A stretch of 64,000 bases of DNA, taken from contig CAWKPF010000002.1 of NCBI GenBank assembly GCA_963851415.1, positions 3,968,001 to 4,032,000 on the forward strand. The letters run 5' to 3'. This stretch comes from CAWKPF01 sp963851415 (GTDB taxonomy: Bacteria; Acidobacteriota; Thermoanaerobaculia; Multivoradales; Multivoraceae). Shown here one piece after another: positions 9,247 through 18,459 of the stretch. A model generated the notes under the pieces. It worked only from the letters and a program-made list of their open reading frames with translations, was not told the DNA's origin and did not search any database. A program made the translations under genes and the position numbers. Positions within the stretch are counted from its first letter, which is position 1. Each line of letters begins with the position of its first letter.

Positions 9247-9594
9247 ATGGGAATTCGCGTTCTGGTCGTCGGTGCGGGTCCGGTGGGCGCCGCCACCATT
9301 CGCCAGTTGCAGAAGAACCCGCACCTCGAGATCGTCACCCTGGACGCGGGTGAGCGGCCCTTCGCCGTCGAAGAGGGGGTCGTCTCCCACATCGACATCC
9401 AGGAGGTGCTCACCCCTCTGAGCCTGGACTTCGTGCTTGCCCAGGCTCGTCCCGACCTGATTCTGTGGACGATCGCCACCGAGGATCTGGCGCTGGGGCA
9501 CGCGCCGGGGATCGATGTCCTGGGGCAAGCCTTGCGCGAGGAGATCGCCTCGATCTCAGAGGTGCCCGTGATCGAAGTTGCCCGCGGCGTTTGA
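9247..9594 (+). CDS. Small TrkA-N-like NAD-binding domain protein
   Basis: 115 residues with a Rossmann start (IRVLVVGAGPVGAATIRQL, glycine pattern GxGxxG) and a basic/acidic beta-alpha-beta continuation (EIVTLDAG). It equals one RCK_N/TrkA-N domain with no channel or TrkA-C part. A strong Shine-Dalgarno (GGGAGGAAG) precedes the ATG, and it lies 15 bp behind the second SLC13 gene. It may be a detached ligand-sensing subunit for one of the adjacent transporters. A general dinucleotide-binding protein is the alternative. It ends 19 bp before the convergent helicase gene. Confidence 0.65.
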   Translation: MGIRVLVVGAGPVGAATIRQLQKNPHLEIVTLDAGERPFAVEEGVVSHIDIQEVLTPLSLDFVLAQARPDLILWTIATEDLALGHAPGIDVLGQALREEIASISEVPVIEVARGV

Positions 9595-9613
9595 CAGAGA
9601 ATCGTCAGGGGGG

Positions 9614-12600
9614 TCAGGGCCAGTCGACCGGGATGCGCACGGTCTCGAGCTCCGGCTCCCCCTCGTCCGTGACCTTCGACTGGCTGGGCTCCGCTCCCGC
9701 TGCGGCGGCCCGATTCGTTCGACAGCAGACGTAGCCTTCTCGCCGCCCGAACAGGTAGAGGTCGCGCAGGATCTCGACGTCGTGCTTGCAGTACTCCTCG
9801 ATCAGGTCGAGGCGTCCCTGCTTGTACCACTCGAGACTCTGCAGTCCGTCCGCGCTCTTGTCTTCGCCCAGGGTGGCCTGCGCCAGATGAGCCAGGCCCA
9901 GACGGCCGCTGATCGTGCGCTGCACGTCCTCGAACAGGTCGAGGGTCGGCAACGTGCGTCGGTAGTCGACCCCGGTGTAGCCCGAGAGCACCGGATAGTC
10001 GAAGCGCACCACGTTGAAGCCCACCACCAGATCGGCGCTCTCGAGCTCGGCGACGAGCTCGGGGACCTGCGCTTCGGTGTAGGTGTGGAATCGACCTTCC
10101 TCGAGATGACAGGTGACGGCGATGGCCACTCCCAGTCGATGCAGGTTGTGCCAGCCGCCCACCTCCTCCGCGGAGCGCCGGGTCTCGACGTCGAAGAGCA
10201 CGGTGTGATCGACGACTCGGGGAGGAGGGGTGCGGCGGGGCGGCCCGGAGCGGCCGCGAGGGGCCTGGCGTCGATGTGAGCGGCGGGCTCTGCGAGGCGC
10301 GGTGGGTCCCGCCTCTGCGGCTGGTTCCTCTCCGACGGCCGGAGGCGGGGCCGTTGCCGCAGGGCGGCGCGAGACCGGCTTCGTCGACGGCCGCTCGGTT
10401 GGCACCGGCGCTTCGAGGTTGAACAGATCGTGTCGCCCTCGGCCCGCCGCCACCGGGGCGGGACGACCTTCGGGCGAGAGGCGAAACACTCCCACCGAAT
10501 CGGTCTCCGGCTCCTGGATCGATCCGCTCCGGTCTTCGGGCTCGACACGGGGCTCCGGGATCTGGTCGGCCAGGGCTCCTTCGAAGTCGATCGGGCTCTC
10601 TCGATCGCGCAGCAACCGGATCAGCCGAGCGGCTCCCTGCTTGTCGAGCGGCCGATTGCCGTTGCCGCACTTCGGCGACTGGATACAGGACGGGCATCCC
10701 GCTTCACAAGAGCAGCTCGCCAGCAGATCGTCGACCCGGTCGAGCAGCTCGGGAAGGCGTTCGAAGCCGGCCTCGGCGATGCCCACGCCGCCCTCGTGAC
10801 CGTCGTACACGAAGACCGCGCCGCAGCCGACCTGCGGATGATGGGGGATCGAGATGCCGCCCAGATCGTTGCGGTCGCACAGCGCCAGCACCGGGAACAG
10901 CGAGATCGCAGCGTGCTCGCTGGCGTGGAGCGCCCCCATGAAGTCTTCCGAGCGCTCCCGTAGCGTCTCCTCGAAGCTGCGTGGTGCCGCGAACCAGAGC
11001 GCGACCGTTTCGAACTCGACCGGCGGCAGCTCGAGCTCTTCCTGGCCCAGCTTCTCCTGCCCGAAGATCTTCTTGCGCTCGTAGCCGACCACCCATTCGG
11101 TCACACGCACGCGTCCGATCCAACAGTGCAGCGATCCTTCCTTTCGCTTGCCGAGCAGCTCGAGGATGGTGGTTTCTTTTTCGGTCAGAGGGCTGGTGAA
11201 GTAGTCGACGCGGGTCGGCTCGGCCAGTGCCTGACGCTTCTCGAGATCGAGCTCGACGATCAGGAACTGGCGGCCGGCGTGGAGATAGATGGCCCCCGGG
11301 TGACACTCGCGTTGGACGCGGGCTCCGTCGACGGTGCCGATCGTGCGGCCCGACACGGAGCTGACGATCTGGAAGGTGCGTCCACCGCCGCGCAGGCTGA
11401 TCCCACGGTGGGGCGACTTCGCGAGACAGAGAAGCTCCCTGCCGTCTTCGGACTCGGCCAGCTGGAACTGACGCAGCAGGTCCCCCACGACTGGAGCGTG
11501 GCGTTCGAGATAGGGGCGGTCGTGCTGCTTGGAGAGCGGGAGCTCGGCGGCGGCGCAGAGCAGATGTGCACCCGCGATCGCGTCGTTGCCGGCGCTCACC
11601 ACGAGAGGCTCGCACGTCTGGTTGAGGAACTCGTCGGGGTTGGCCAGCAGATACTGGTCGAGGGCGTCGGGTAGCGCCACCAGCGCCGTGACCGATTCTC
11701 GGCCCTCGCGCCCGACCCGGCCCGAGCGTTGCCAGGTGGCCATCATGCTGCCCGGATAGCCCACCAGAATGCAGGCGTCGAGTCCCCCGACGTCGATCCC
11801 CATCTCGAGAGCTGAGGTCGAGATCACACCGTCGAGCCGTCCCTCGAACAGATCGCGCTCGATCTGCCGGCGCTCGTCGGCCAGGAACCCGGCCCGGTAG
11901 TTGGCCACGCGGCTCTTCAACTCCGGCTTCTGCTGGCCGAGCCACTGGTGCAGCAGCTCGGTGATGCGCCGGGCCTTGGTGAAGACGATGGTCTTGAGTC
12001 CGGCGTCGAGGAGCGAGGTGAAGAGCTGGAGCGTGGTGGTGTAGGGGCTGGTGGAGGGCTGGTAGAGAAGGAAGTGTCGACCCTCCCGAGCGGCACCGGA
12101 GGTCTCGATGCAGGTGAAGGGACGGTCGGCGAGGCGCTCGGCGAAGCCCGCGGCGTTGGTCGCGGTGGCGGAAGAGGCGATCACCACCGGCTCGGAGCCA
12201 TGACGCCGGCACTGGCGGAGCAGGCGCTGCAGTACGTGGTGGAAGTGGGTGCCGAACACGCCGCGGTAGGTGTGGAGCTCGTCGAGCACGATGAATCGCA
12301 AGGTGCGGAAGAGCTCGGTCCACTGGGCGGCGTTGCCGAGCAGGCCGATGTGCAGCATGTCGGGGTTGGAGATCAGCACCCGCGGCGGCTCTTTACGAAT
12401 CTTCTCGCGGGCCTTGCGCGGAGTGTCGCCGTCGTAGATCTCGCACAGCGAGCCGTCTCCGTCGCCGGCGTTGCCGAGTCCTGCGGCCCGCGCGAGCTCC
12501 AGGAAGTGACTGCGCTGGTCGCGCCCGAGCGCCTTGAGGGGGTACAGGAAGAGGGCTCTCCCCGGTTCCCCTGCCAGCATCGACTCGAGAATCGGGAGCT

Positions 12601-12871
12601 GGAAGACGAGCGACTTGCCGCTCGCGGTCGGCGTGGTGATGAGCACGTTCTCCCCGCGTCGCGCGGCGGCGATGCCCTCGATCTGATGGCTCCAGAGGCG
12701 CTCGATGCCGAGCTGGGCGAGAGCCTCGCGCAGCTCGAGCGGCAGCGGCGGATCGAGCTCGGCGAAGGCGTTGGGCTGCCCCGGGAGGTACGCCCGGTGC
12801 ACCAGCTGTGAGCTCAGATCGCGGTGGGACTCCAGGGAGTCGACCAGTCCGTTCAGGGTGGAGACAGTCAT
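9614..12871 (-). CDS. MrfA-like DEAD/DExH helicase with DUF1998 zinc domain fused to an MrfB-like DEDD exonuclease
   Basis: 1085 residues from the ATG at 12871. The frame is open to 13039, but that extension is Arg/Ser-rich and lacks family features. An SF2 helicase core carries Walker A TPTASGKS (about residue 80), DELHTYRG (motif II, about 197) and QRSGRVGREG (motif VI). A DUF1998-type zinc cluster CSCEAGCPSCIQSPKCGNG lies near 720-740. After a Pro/Arg-rich linker, residues about 885-1050 form an RNase H-like exonuclease with FDVET, FNVVRFDYPVL and YCKHD (Y-x3-D), the DEDDy pattern. In Bacillus the helicase MrfA (YprA) and nuclease MrfB (YprB) are separate proteins for repair of mitomycin-type lesions. 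Here both activities sit in one chain. Intact and apparently monocistronic. Confidence 0.88.
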   Translation of the reverse strand: MTVSTLNGLVDSLESHRDLSSQLVHRAYLPGQPNAFAELDPPLPLELREALAQLGIERLWSHQIEGIAAARRGENVLITTPTASGKSLVFQLPILESMLAGEPGRALFLYPLKALGRDQRSHFLELARAAGLGNAGDGDGSLCEIYDGDTPRKAREKIRKEPPRVLISNPDMLHIGLLGNAAQWTELFRTLRFIVLDELHTYRGVFGTHFHHVLQRLLRQCRRHGSEPVVIASSATATNAAGFAERLADRPFTCIETSGAAREGRHFLLYQPSTSPYTTTLQLFTSLLDAGLKTIVFTKARRITELLHQWLGQQKPELKSRVANYRAGFLADERRQIERDLFEGRLDGVISTSALEMGIDVGGLDACILVGYPGSMMATWQRSGRVGREGRESVTALVALPDALDQYLLANPDEFLNQTCEPLVVSAGNDAIAGAHLLCAAAELPLSKQHDRPYLERHAPVVGDLLRQFQLAESEDGRELLCLAKSPHRGISLRGGGRTFQIVSSVSGRTIGTVDGARVQRECHPGAIYLHAGRQFLIVELDLEKRQALAEPTRVDYFTSPLTEKETTILELLGKRKEGSLHCWIGRVRVTEWVVGYERKKIFGQEKLGQEELELPPVEFETVALWFAAPRSFEETLRERSEDFMGALHASEHAAISLFPVLALCDRNDLGGISIPHHPQVGCGAVFVYDGHEGGVGIAEAGFERLPELLDRVDDLLASCSCEAGCPSCIQSPKCGNGNRPLDKQGAARLIRLLRDRESPIDFEGALADQIPEPRVEPEDRSGSIQEPETDSVGVFRLSPEGRPAPVAAGRGRHDLFNLEAPVPTERPSTKPVSRRPAATAPPPAVGEEPAAEAGPTAPRRARRSHRRQAPRGRSGPPRRTPPPRVVDHTVLFDVETRRSAEEVGGWHNLHRLGVAIAVTCHLEEGRFHTYTEAQVPELVAELESADLVVGFNVVRFDYPVLSGYTGVDYRRTLPTLDLFEDVQRTISGRLGLAHLAQATLGEDKSADGLQSLEWYKQGRLDLIEEYCKHDVEILRDLYLFGRREGYVCCRTNRAAAAGAEPSQSKVTDEGEPELETVRIPVDWP

Positions 12872-13002
12872 CGTCGGTTGGCTGGCATCGTAGCAGTGCA
12901 CGAAGTCGGCACAGGGTGTCCCTTCGGGGGCGCTGCGGCGGTAAGATCGGTGGGAACACCCGCCGCCCTCTGCATGCCCGAGAAGGCGCCAAGGAGACCC
13001 CC

Positions 13003-14256
13003 GTGACCGAGACTCCGACTCGCCCTGCCGAGACCCCATCTCTCTCCGCTCGACCTTCCGGAGGCGAGCTCATCGCCCTGGAAGACCGACTCGGAGCACA
13101 CAACTACAAGCCGCTCGACGTGGTGCTGGCGCGGGGCGAAGGCGTCTGGGTGTGGGATGTCGAAGGCAAACGCTATCTGGACTGCCTGGCCGCCTACTCG
13201 GCGGTCAACCAGGGGCACTGCCATCCGCGTATCGTGGAGGCGTTGGTCGAGCAGAGCCGCAAGCTGGCCCTCACCTCTCGCGCCTTCCGCAACGACCGGC
13301 TCGCCGAGATGTACCAGGTGCTCGTCGAGGTGAGCGGGTTCGAGCGCGTGCTGCCGATGAACACCGGTGCCGAGGCCGTCGAGACGGCGATCAAGGCCGC
13401 TCGCAAGTGGGGCTACAAGGTCAAGGGCATTCCGGACGACCAGGCCGAGATCCTGGTGTTCGACGGCAACTTTCACGGGCGCACGACGACCATCGTGGGC
13501 TTCTCGAGCGAAGAGCAGTACCGCCATCAGTTCGGGCCGTTCGATGGCGGTTTCCGTTTGCTGCCCTACGGTGACGCCGACGCCGTGGAGGCGGCGATCA
13601 CGCCGAACACCGCGGCCGTGCTCATCGAGCCCATTCAGGGCGAGGCCGGAATCGTGATCCCGCCGGCAGGCTTCCTGGCTCGTTTGCGTGAGCTCTGCGA
13701 CGAGCATCGCGTACTGCTGATCTGCGACGAGATCCAGTCGGGTCTGGGGCGCACGGGACGGATGTTCGCGTACGAGCACGAGGCGATTCGTCCCGACCTG
13801 GTGATCCTCGGCAAGGCACTGAGCGGGGGTCTGTACCCGGTCTCGGCAGTGCTCGCCGACTCGGAAGTGATGGATGTGTTCCAACCCGGTGACCACGGCT
13901 CGACCTACGGTGGGAATCCGGTAGCGGCCGCTGTCGCGATCGAGGCGCTGAGAGTGCTGGTAGAAGAGGACATGGTCGGGCGCTCCGACCGACTGGGTCG
14001 CTACGCGATCGAGCGGCTCCAGAGCAAGACGTCTTCGCTGGTCGAAGAAGTGCGCGGGCGCGGCTTGTGGATCGGTATCGAGCTTTCGACGGAGGCGGGC
14101 GGAGCCCGTCGCTTCTGTGAACGGCTCCAGGATCGAGGCTTGCTGTGCAAGGAGACGCACGAGAACGTCATACGCTTCGCTCCGCCGTTGGTGATCGAGC
14201 AGCAAGAGCTGGATTGGGCCCTGGAGCTTCTCGAGGAAGTGTTGGGTCTCGAGTGA
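13003..14256 (+). CDS. rocD: Ornithine--oxo-acid aminotransferase
   Basis: 417 residues from a GTG at 13003 preceded by AAGGAG with a 6-base gap, which decides the start. Class III PLP aminotransferase: N-terminal LDCLAAYSAVNQGHCHP is the hallmark of ornithine aminotransferases; NTGAEAVETAIK, GNFHGRT and CDEIQSGLGRTG (Asp and Gln contacting PLP) follow; the Schiff-base lysine is Lys271 in LGKALSGG. It converts ornithine plus 2-oxoglutarate to glutamate semialdehyde plus glutamate in arginine/ornithine catabolism or proline formation. It is divergent from the MrfAB-type gene, and followed at 22 bp by PH-domain genes with no obvious metabolic link. Confidence 0.92.
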   Translation: MTETPTRPAETPSLSARPSGGELIALEDRLGAHNYKPLDVVLARGEGVWVWDVEGKRYLDCLAAYSAVNQGHCHPRIVEALVEQSRKLALTSRAFRNDRLAEMYQVLVEVSGFERVLPMNTGAEAVETAIKAARKWGYKVKGIPDDQAEILVFDGNFHGRTTTIVGFSSEEQYRHQFGPFDGGFRLLPYGDADAVEAAITPNTAAVLIEPIQGEAGIVIPPAGFLARLRELCDEHRVLLICDEIQSGLGRTGRMFAYEHEAIRPDLVILGKALSGGLYPVSAVLADSEVMDVFQPGDHGSTYGGNPVAAAVAIEALRVLVEEDMVGRSDRLGRYAIERLQSKTSSLVEEVRGRGLWIGIELSTEAGGARRFCERLQDRGLLCKETHENVIRFAPPLVIEQQELDWALELLEEVLGLE

Positions 14257-14278
14257 AGCCAGCGGCAAGAGCTCCGCA

Positions 14279-14881
14279 ATGACCCGGACCGAGTCGATCC
14301 CGGTCGATCAGCCACCGGCTCTCGGACCGCAGCTCGTGGACGAGCGGGTGCGCGCGATCGAGCGCCCGTCCCAGAATCTGCTGCTCTACTACGCGCTGAC
14401 CTCGCTGTTGCTCGGTCCGCTCTTTCCGCTGATCCTGATTCCTCTCTTCTTCCGCTACCGCTCCCTGCGCTATCGCTTCGACGACGAGGGAGTCTCGATG
14501 CGCTGGGGCATTCTCTTCCGTAAGGAAATCAGTCTGACCTACGCGCGGATTCAGGACATTCACCTGGCGAGCAACGCGGTGGAGCGTCATCTCGGCCTGG
14601 CGCGGGTCCTGGTGCAGACGGCGAGCGGCTCCGCCGGCGCCGAGATGACGATCGAAGGCGTGCACGAGTTCGAGTCGGTGCGGGATTTCTTGTACCAGCG
14701 CATGCGAGGTGCAAAGGGACTTCGCGATCCGGGGGCTCCGGTCGCTACGGGTGTCGAACGCCCTCAGCGTGGAAACGCGGCATCGGAGGAGGCGGCGGAG
14801 CTCGGGTCTGCTCTGCGTGAGGTCACCGCGGAGCTGCGGGCTCTGAGGGAATCGCTGGCGCGCCGGGGTGGGCGGGGGTGA
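14279..14881 (+). CDS. bPH2/YdbS-type PH domain membrane protein, first of a pair
   Basis: 200 residues: a cytosolic N-terminus, one strongly hydrophobic hairpin (LLYYALTSLLLGPLFPLILI, about 38-60), then a bacterial PH domain (bPH2, YdbS/YdbT family) with YRFDDEGVSMRWGILFRKE and the family motif TYARIQDIHLASNAVERHLGLARV. The C-terminus is charged and probably helical. Family members sit at the inner membrane in sets of two; biochemical function is unknown. It overlaps the second PH gene by 4 bases (GTGA), so the two are translationally coupled and probably form a complex. Confidence 0.8.
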   Translation: MTRTESIPVDQPPALGPQLVDERVRAIERPSQNLLLYYALTSLLLGPLFPLILIPLFFRYRSLRYRFDDEGVSMRWGILFRKEISLTYARIQDIHLASNAVERHLGLARVLVQTASGSAGAEMTIEGVHEFESVRDFLYQRMRGAKGLRDPGAPVATGVERPQRGNAASEEAAELGSALREVTAELRALRESLARRGGRG

Positions 14882-15672
14882 ACCTCCTGCGCACACTCTT
14901 CCTGCAGCTGCTTCGGGTGCCCGGCCCTCCGGAGCCGCCGCCCGGTGCCACCTCGTCGGTGTCTGCGTTTCGGGCATCGTCGAGATACCTGTCCTACCGC
15001 ATGATCGGTTGGGCGATCTCGCAGCTCTTCGCTCTCGCCGGCATCCTCTTCTTTCTGTTCGTCTTTCGCATCGAAGACCAGGTGGACTGGGCCTACGGTT
15101 GGCTGTTCAGTGTCTTCGAGCTGCTCGCGCTGGTCGGCTTCGCCTTCCAGTTCGTGTGGAGCTTTCTGACGATCCGGCTCGATTGGGAGCAGCGCTGGTA
15201 TCTGGTGACGGACTCGGCCGTGCGCATCCGGGAAGGGCTGTTTCGAGTTCGCGAACAGACCATGACGATTGCCAATATCCAGAACATGCGCGTGACGCAG
15301 GGGCCGATCGAGCGCCTGTTTCGGATCGCCGATCTCGAGGTGCAGACAGCGGGGGGTGGCGGCGGCCGCAAGGAGGAATCCGGGAAGGACTTCCGCAAAG
15401 ACAATCTCCACCTCGGGCGGCTCCGAGGTCTCGAGGATGCGCAAGCCGTGCGCGACCGGCTGCGCCAGGCCGTGGCGCGGCATCGGGACTCTGGCCTCGG
15501 GGACCCGGACGACGTGAGTGCTTCGATGCCAGCCGAGGGCCGCGTGGGGTCCGCGCCGCGAGAGGAGTCCCCCGTGGCGGTCCCTGCCCTCGACGTGCTG
15601 GATGTGCTCGATGCGGCCCGTGCCCTGGTGGCCGAGTCGCGCGCGCTGCGTGCAGAGTTGGAGGCGCCCTGA
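14878..15672 (+). CDS. bPH2/YdbT-type PH domain membrane protein, second of a pair
   Basis: 264 residues from a GTG that overlaps the upstream stop. Two hydrophobic hairpins (about 42-65 and 72-100) precede a PH domain with WYLVTDSAVRIREGLFRVREQTMTIANIQNMRVTQGPIERLF, the same family pattern as its partner. A Gly-rich loop (GGGGGRK) and a long acidic C-terminal tail follow. It ends one base before the Fpg gene start, so all three lie in one transcript. Function inferred only as a membrane-associated partner of the protein at 14279-14881. Confidence 0.8.
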   Translation: MNLLRTLFLQLLRVPGPPEPPPGATSSVSAFRASSRYLSYRMIGWAISQLFALAGILFFLFVFRIEDQVDWAYGWLFSVFELLALVGFAFQFVWSFLTIRLDWEQRWYLVTDSAVRIREGLFRVREQTMTIANIQNMRVTQGPIERLFRIADLEVQTAGGGGGRKEESGKDFRKDNLHLGRLRGLEDAQAVRDRLRQAVARHRDSGLGDPDDVSASMPAEGRVGSAPREESPVAVPALDVLDVLDAARALVAESRALRAELEAP

Positions 15673-15673
15673 G

Positions 15674-16585
15674 GTGCCCGAGCTGCCCGACATCGTGGTC
15701 TATCTCGAGGCCATCGAGCGTCGGGTGCGGGGGCATCGGCTGGAAGGCATCCGCCTGGGCAGTCCGTTCGTGCTGCGCTCCGTGCGCCCGAGCGTGGAAG
15801 AGGTGAGTGGCCGCGAGGTGACCCGTGTGCGCAGACTCGGCAAGCGGGTCGTTCTCGAGCTGGCTCCGGAGGGTCCCGGCGCCTACTTCGTGGTGATTCA
15901 TCTGATGGTGGCGGGTCGCTTCCAATGGAAGGACGAGACCGGAGCGAAGCTGGTCAAGCGACGCGGGCTGGCGGCCTTCGACTTCGACAACGGAACCCTG
16001 ATCCTCACCGAAGCCGGTTCCAAGCGACGAGCGTCGATCCACCTGGTGGCCGGCGAGGCGGGCCTTGCCGAGCACGAGCGGGGAGGACTCGAGGTGCTCG
16101 AAGCCGATCTCGGGCAGTTCGCCGAGCAACTGCGACGCGAGAACCACACGTTGAAGCGCTCACTCACCGATCCGCGACTGATGAGCGGCATTGGCAATGC
16201 CTTTTCCGACGAGATCCTCTTGCGGGCGCGGCTTTCGCCGATGCAGTGGAGTACCCGTCTCGATGAGGAGGAGGTCGAGCGCCTGTTCGAGGCGACCCGA
16301 GCGGTGCTGACCGAATGGACCGACCGGCTGCGCGAGCAGACCGGAGAGGGATTCCCGGCGAAGGTCACCGCCTTTCGTCCGGAGATGGGAGCGCATGGTC
16401 GCTTCAAAGAGCCATGTCCCCAGTGCGGTTCTCCCATTCAGCGCATCGTCTATGCAGAGAACGAATGCAACTACTGCGCGCAGTGCCAGACCGGGGGGCG
16501 GCTCCTGGCGGATCGCGCGCTGTCGCGTCTGCTCAAGAAGGACTGGCCCCGCACCCTGCAGGAGCTCGAAGAAAAGCAGCGGTAG
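15674..16585 (+). CDS. mutM: Formamidopyrimidine-DNA glycosylase family protein (Fpg/Nei)
   Basis: 303 residues from the GTG at 15674, one base after the upstream stop. This start is required because the catalytic N-terminal proline must follow the initiator: the protein begins M-PELPD, with Pro2 and Glu3 as nucleophile and acid. An H2TH segment (LMSGIGNAFSDEIL) is present, and the C-terminal zinc finger is CPQCG-x14-CNYCAQC. The family removes oxidised purines (Fpg) or pyrimidines (Nei) and nicks the abasic site in base excision repair. Position and motifs fit Fpg better than Nei, but substrate choice cannot be decided here. Confidence 0.85.
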   Translation: MPELPDIVVYLEAIERRVRGHRLEGIRLGSPFVLRSVRPSVEEVSGREVTRVRRLGKRVVLELAPEGPGAYFVVIHLMVAGRFQWKDETGAKLVKRRGLAAFDFDNGTLILTEAGSKRRASIHLVAGEAGLAEHERGGLEVLEADLGQFAEQLRRENHTLKRSLTDPRLMSGIGNAFSDEILLRARLSPMQWSTRLDEEEVERLFEATRAVLTEWTDRLREQTGEGFPAKVTAFRPEMGAHGRFKEPCPQCGSPIQRIVYAENECNYCAQCQTGGRLLADRALSRLLKKDWPRTLQELEEKQR

Positions 16586-16666
16586 CGTCCTCCCAGGGGG
16601 ACGGTCCGGCACATCTGGCGACGCTGGGTCGAGTCCCTGCGGTGGTTTTCTGCCTGGCATGCGCCT

Positions 16667-16683
16667 TGCCTTTGATCAAGGCA
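16667..16683. promoter_or_regulatory. Perfect inverted repeat upstream of the VWA protein gene
   Basis: TGCCTT-TGATC-AAGGCA forms a 6-bp perfect dyad around a 5-bp centre, about 97 bp before the ATG at 16780. Size and position suit a repressor-type operator. No T-run follows, so termination of the mutM transcript is less likely. No regulator is identified. Confidence 0.3.
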
Positions 16684-16779
16684 CGAGGTCACGGCACTCG
16701 CCGGTGCCAGCGGTCGCTCGGAGTCTCCACTCTCTTGCTCGGGTGACGGCTTTCTCGACCTCGAAAACAGGAGGCTGCG

Positions 16780-18459
16780 ATGATCCCTCTCCGAGCACGC
16801 TGGACCGCTTCGGCACTTTCCCTCCTTCTGTGCTCGGCCGTGCCGCTGGCGGCCGAGTCCTCACCCGGCGATGCCGCGCTGGCCCGTTTCGACGACCTCA
16901 CCGAAGTCAAGGTGGTCAACGTGGAAGCCGTGGTCACGGACCGTCAGGGCGTGCGTCTGTTCGGGCTGTCGCCCGAAGAGTTCGAGCTGCGGGTCGACGG
17001 TCAGCCCGTCGACATCGAGTACTTCACCGAGGTCCGGGGCGGAGTGGCTCTGGCGAGGGAGGCGATCGCAAGCCGGTCCCCGGGTGCGGTGTCGCCGGTC
17101 GCTCCCGGCCGGGCGCGGGGAACCAGCTACCTCGTGTTCGTCGACGATTTCTTCACCCTGGCATCCCATCGCGACCGCGTCTTGCGCGCCCTCGAAGGGG
17201 AGCTCGACTATCTGGGGGAGAGTGACCGCATGGCGATCGTCGCCTGGGACGGGCAGGGCGTCGACCTGGTGCAGAGTTGGACCGGCTCGAGCAGGGATCT
17301 CACGCAGGCACTCCGCCGCGCCGAGGATCGACCGGCAGGCGGGCTTCATCGTCGGAGCGAGCAGCTGGCCTTCGACTCGGGCCATGGGCTCGTCGGCTCG
17401 CAGAGCTACCGTGCGTTCGCGCGCGGGGTCGCCCGCCGGGGGCTGGATGTCCAGCAGCGCTCCTATACCGAGATGTTGCTCGCGCAGATCGACGGCATGG
17501 TCGCGGCGGCCAATGCGACGCTGCGCGGTTTTGCCGAGCCGGAAGGTCGCAAGGTGATGTTGCTGCTCTCGGGTGGCTGGCCCTATGCGCCGGCCGACTA
17601 CGTCGCCGGGAACCCGCTCGATCCGGTACTGAGCTCCTACTATCCCCGCGATTCTGCAGTCTTCCGCTCTCTGGTCGAGACCGCGAACCTGGTGGGCTAC
17701 ACGCTCTATCCGGTCGACGTGCCCGGTCTCCAGAGCACCGCCCACGCGGACGTCGGGCGTGAGTTTCGCGGCGCCCGCGGACTCACCGATATCGACTTCT
17801 ATCGCGAGAACGAGATCCACTACACCCTGCGCTACCTGGCCCAGGAGACGGGTGGGCGCGCGTCGATCAACAGTCAGCGGGATCAGCCCCTCGAGCGCGT
17901 GGTCACGGATACCCGCTCGTTCTACTGGCTCGGTTTCACACCGGACTGGAAGGAAGACGGCGCCGATCACCGCATCGAGGTGCGCTTGGCGCAACCCGGC
18001 CTGCGGGTGCGCACGCGCTCGGGCTACACGGATCTGACTCGCCAGGAGCGGGTCGCGATGACGGTGGAGAGCGCCTTGCTCTTCGGTTCTCCTGCCGCAG
18101 AGAACGGTCTCGAGGTCGAGATCGGAGCGCCGCGCAATGCAGGGCTGCGCAGGATGGAGGTTCCTCTCGAGCTCCGCCTGCCGGCAGAGCTGCTGACATT
18201 GCTACCGCAGGAAAGCGGCTACGTCGCCGATCTCGAGGTGCTGGTCGCCTCGATGGACGTCGACGGTGCTCGCTCCGACGTCAGTCGAGAGCCCTTTCGC
18301 GTGGAGCTGGCCTCGGCGCCGACCATGGGGCAGGAGATCGACTGGCATACGACCCTGCGCATGCGCCGCCGCGATCACGAAGTGGTCGTCGCCATCTACG
18401 ATGCGGTGAGCGGTGAGCTCTGGTCGACCACGACGCTGGTGGCAAAGCCACGGGGGTAG
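16780..18459 (+). CDS. Secreted VWFA-related Acidobacterial-type domain protein
   Basis: 559 residues; AGGAGG lies 5 bases before the ATG, and the first 25 residues are a signal peptide (LSLLLCSAVPLAAES). The mature protein begins with a carboxypeptidase-regulatory/beta module (VVNVEAVVTDRQGVRLFGL) typical of the VWFA-related Acidobacterial family, then a VWA-like alpha/beta fold. The expected metal site DxSxS is replaced by VFVDDFFTL, so metal-dependent adhesion may be lost or changed. The C-terminal third is beta-rich. Family role unknown; export to periplasm or outside is expected. This family is one of the main taxonomic hints in the window. Confidence 0.82.
   Translation: MIPLRARWTASALSLLLCSAVPLAAESSPGDAALARFDDLTEVKVVNVEAVVTDRQGVRLFGLSPEEFELRVDGQPVDIEYFTEVRGGVALAREAIASRSPGAVSPVAPGRARGTSYLVFVDDFFTLASHRDRVLRALEGELDYLGESDRMAIVAWDGQGVDLVQSWTGSSRDLTQALRRAEDRPAGGLHRRSEQLAFDSGHGLVGSQSYRAFARGVARRGLDVQQRSYTEMLLAQIDGMVAAANATLRGFAEPEGRKVMLLLSGGWPYAPADYVAGNPLDPVLSSYYPRDSAVFRSLVETANLVGYTLYPVDVPGLQSTAHADVGREFRGARGLTDIDFYRENEIHYTLRYLAQETGGRASINSQRDQPLERVVTDTRSFYWLGFTPDWKEDGADHRIEVRLAQPGLRVRTRSGYTDLTRQERVAMTVESALLFGSPAAENGLEVEIGAPRNAGLRRMEVPLELRLPAELLTLLPQESGYVADLEVLVASMDVDGARSDVSREPFRVELASAPTMGQEIDWHTTLRMRRRDHEVVVAIYDAVSGELWSTTTLVAKPRG

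Noticed and set aside
9201..10697. Second minus-strand frame overlapping the end of the helicase-nuclease gene
   Set aside because: Arg/Pro/Ser-rich shadow of the nuclease frame without motifs.
12868..14268. Minus-strand frame of 466 codons opposite the ornithine aminotransferase
   Set aside because: The plus strand has all aminotransferase motifs and a good ribosome binding site; the antisense product has none.
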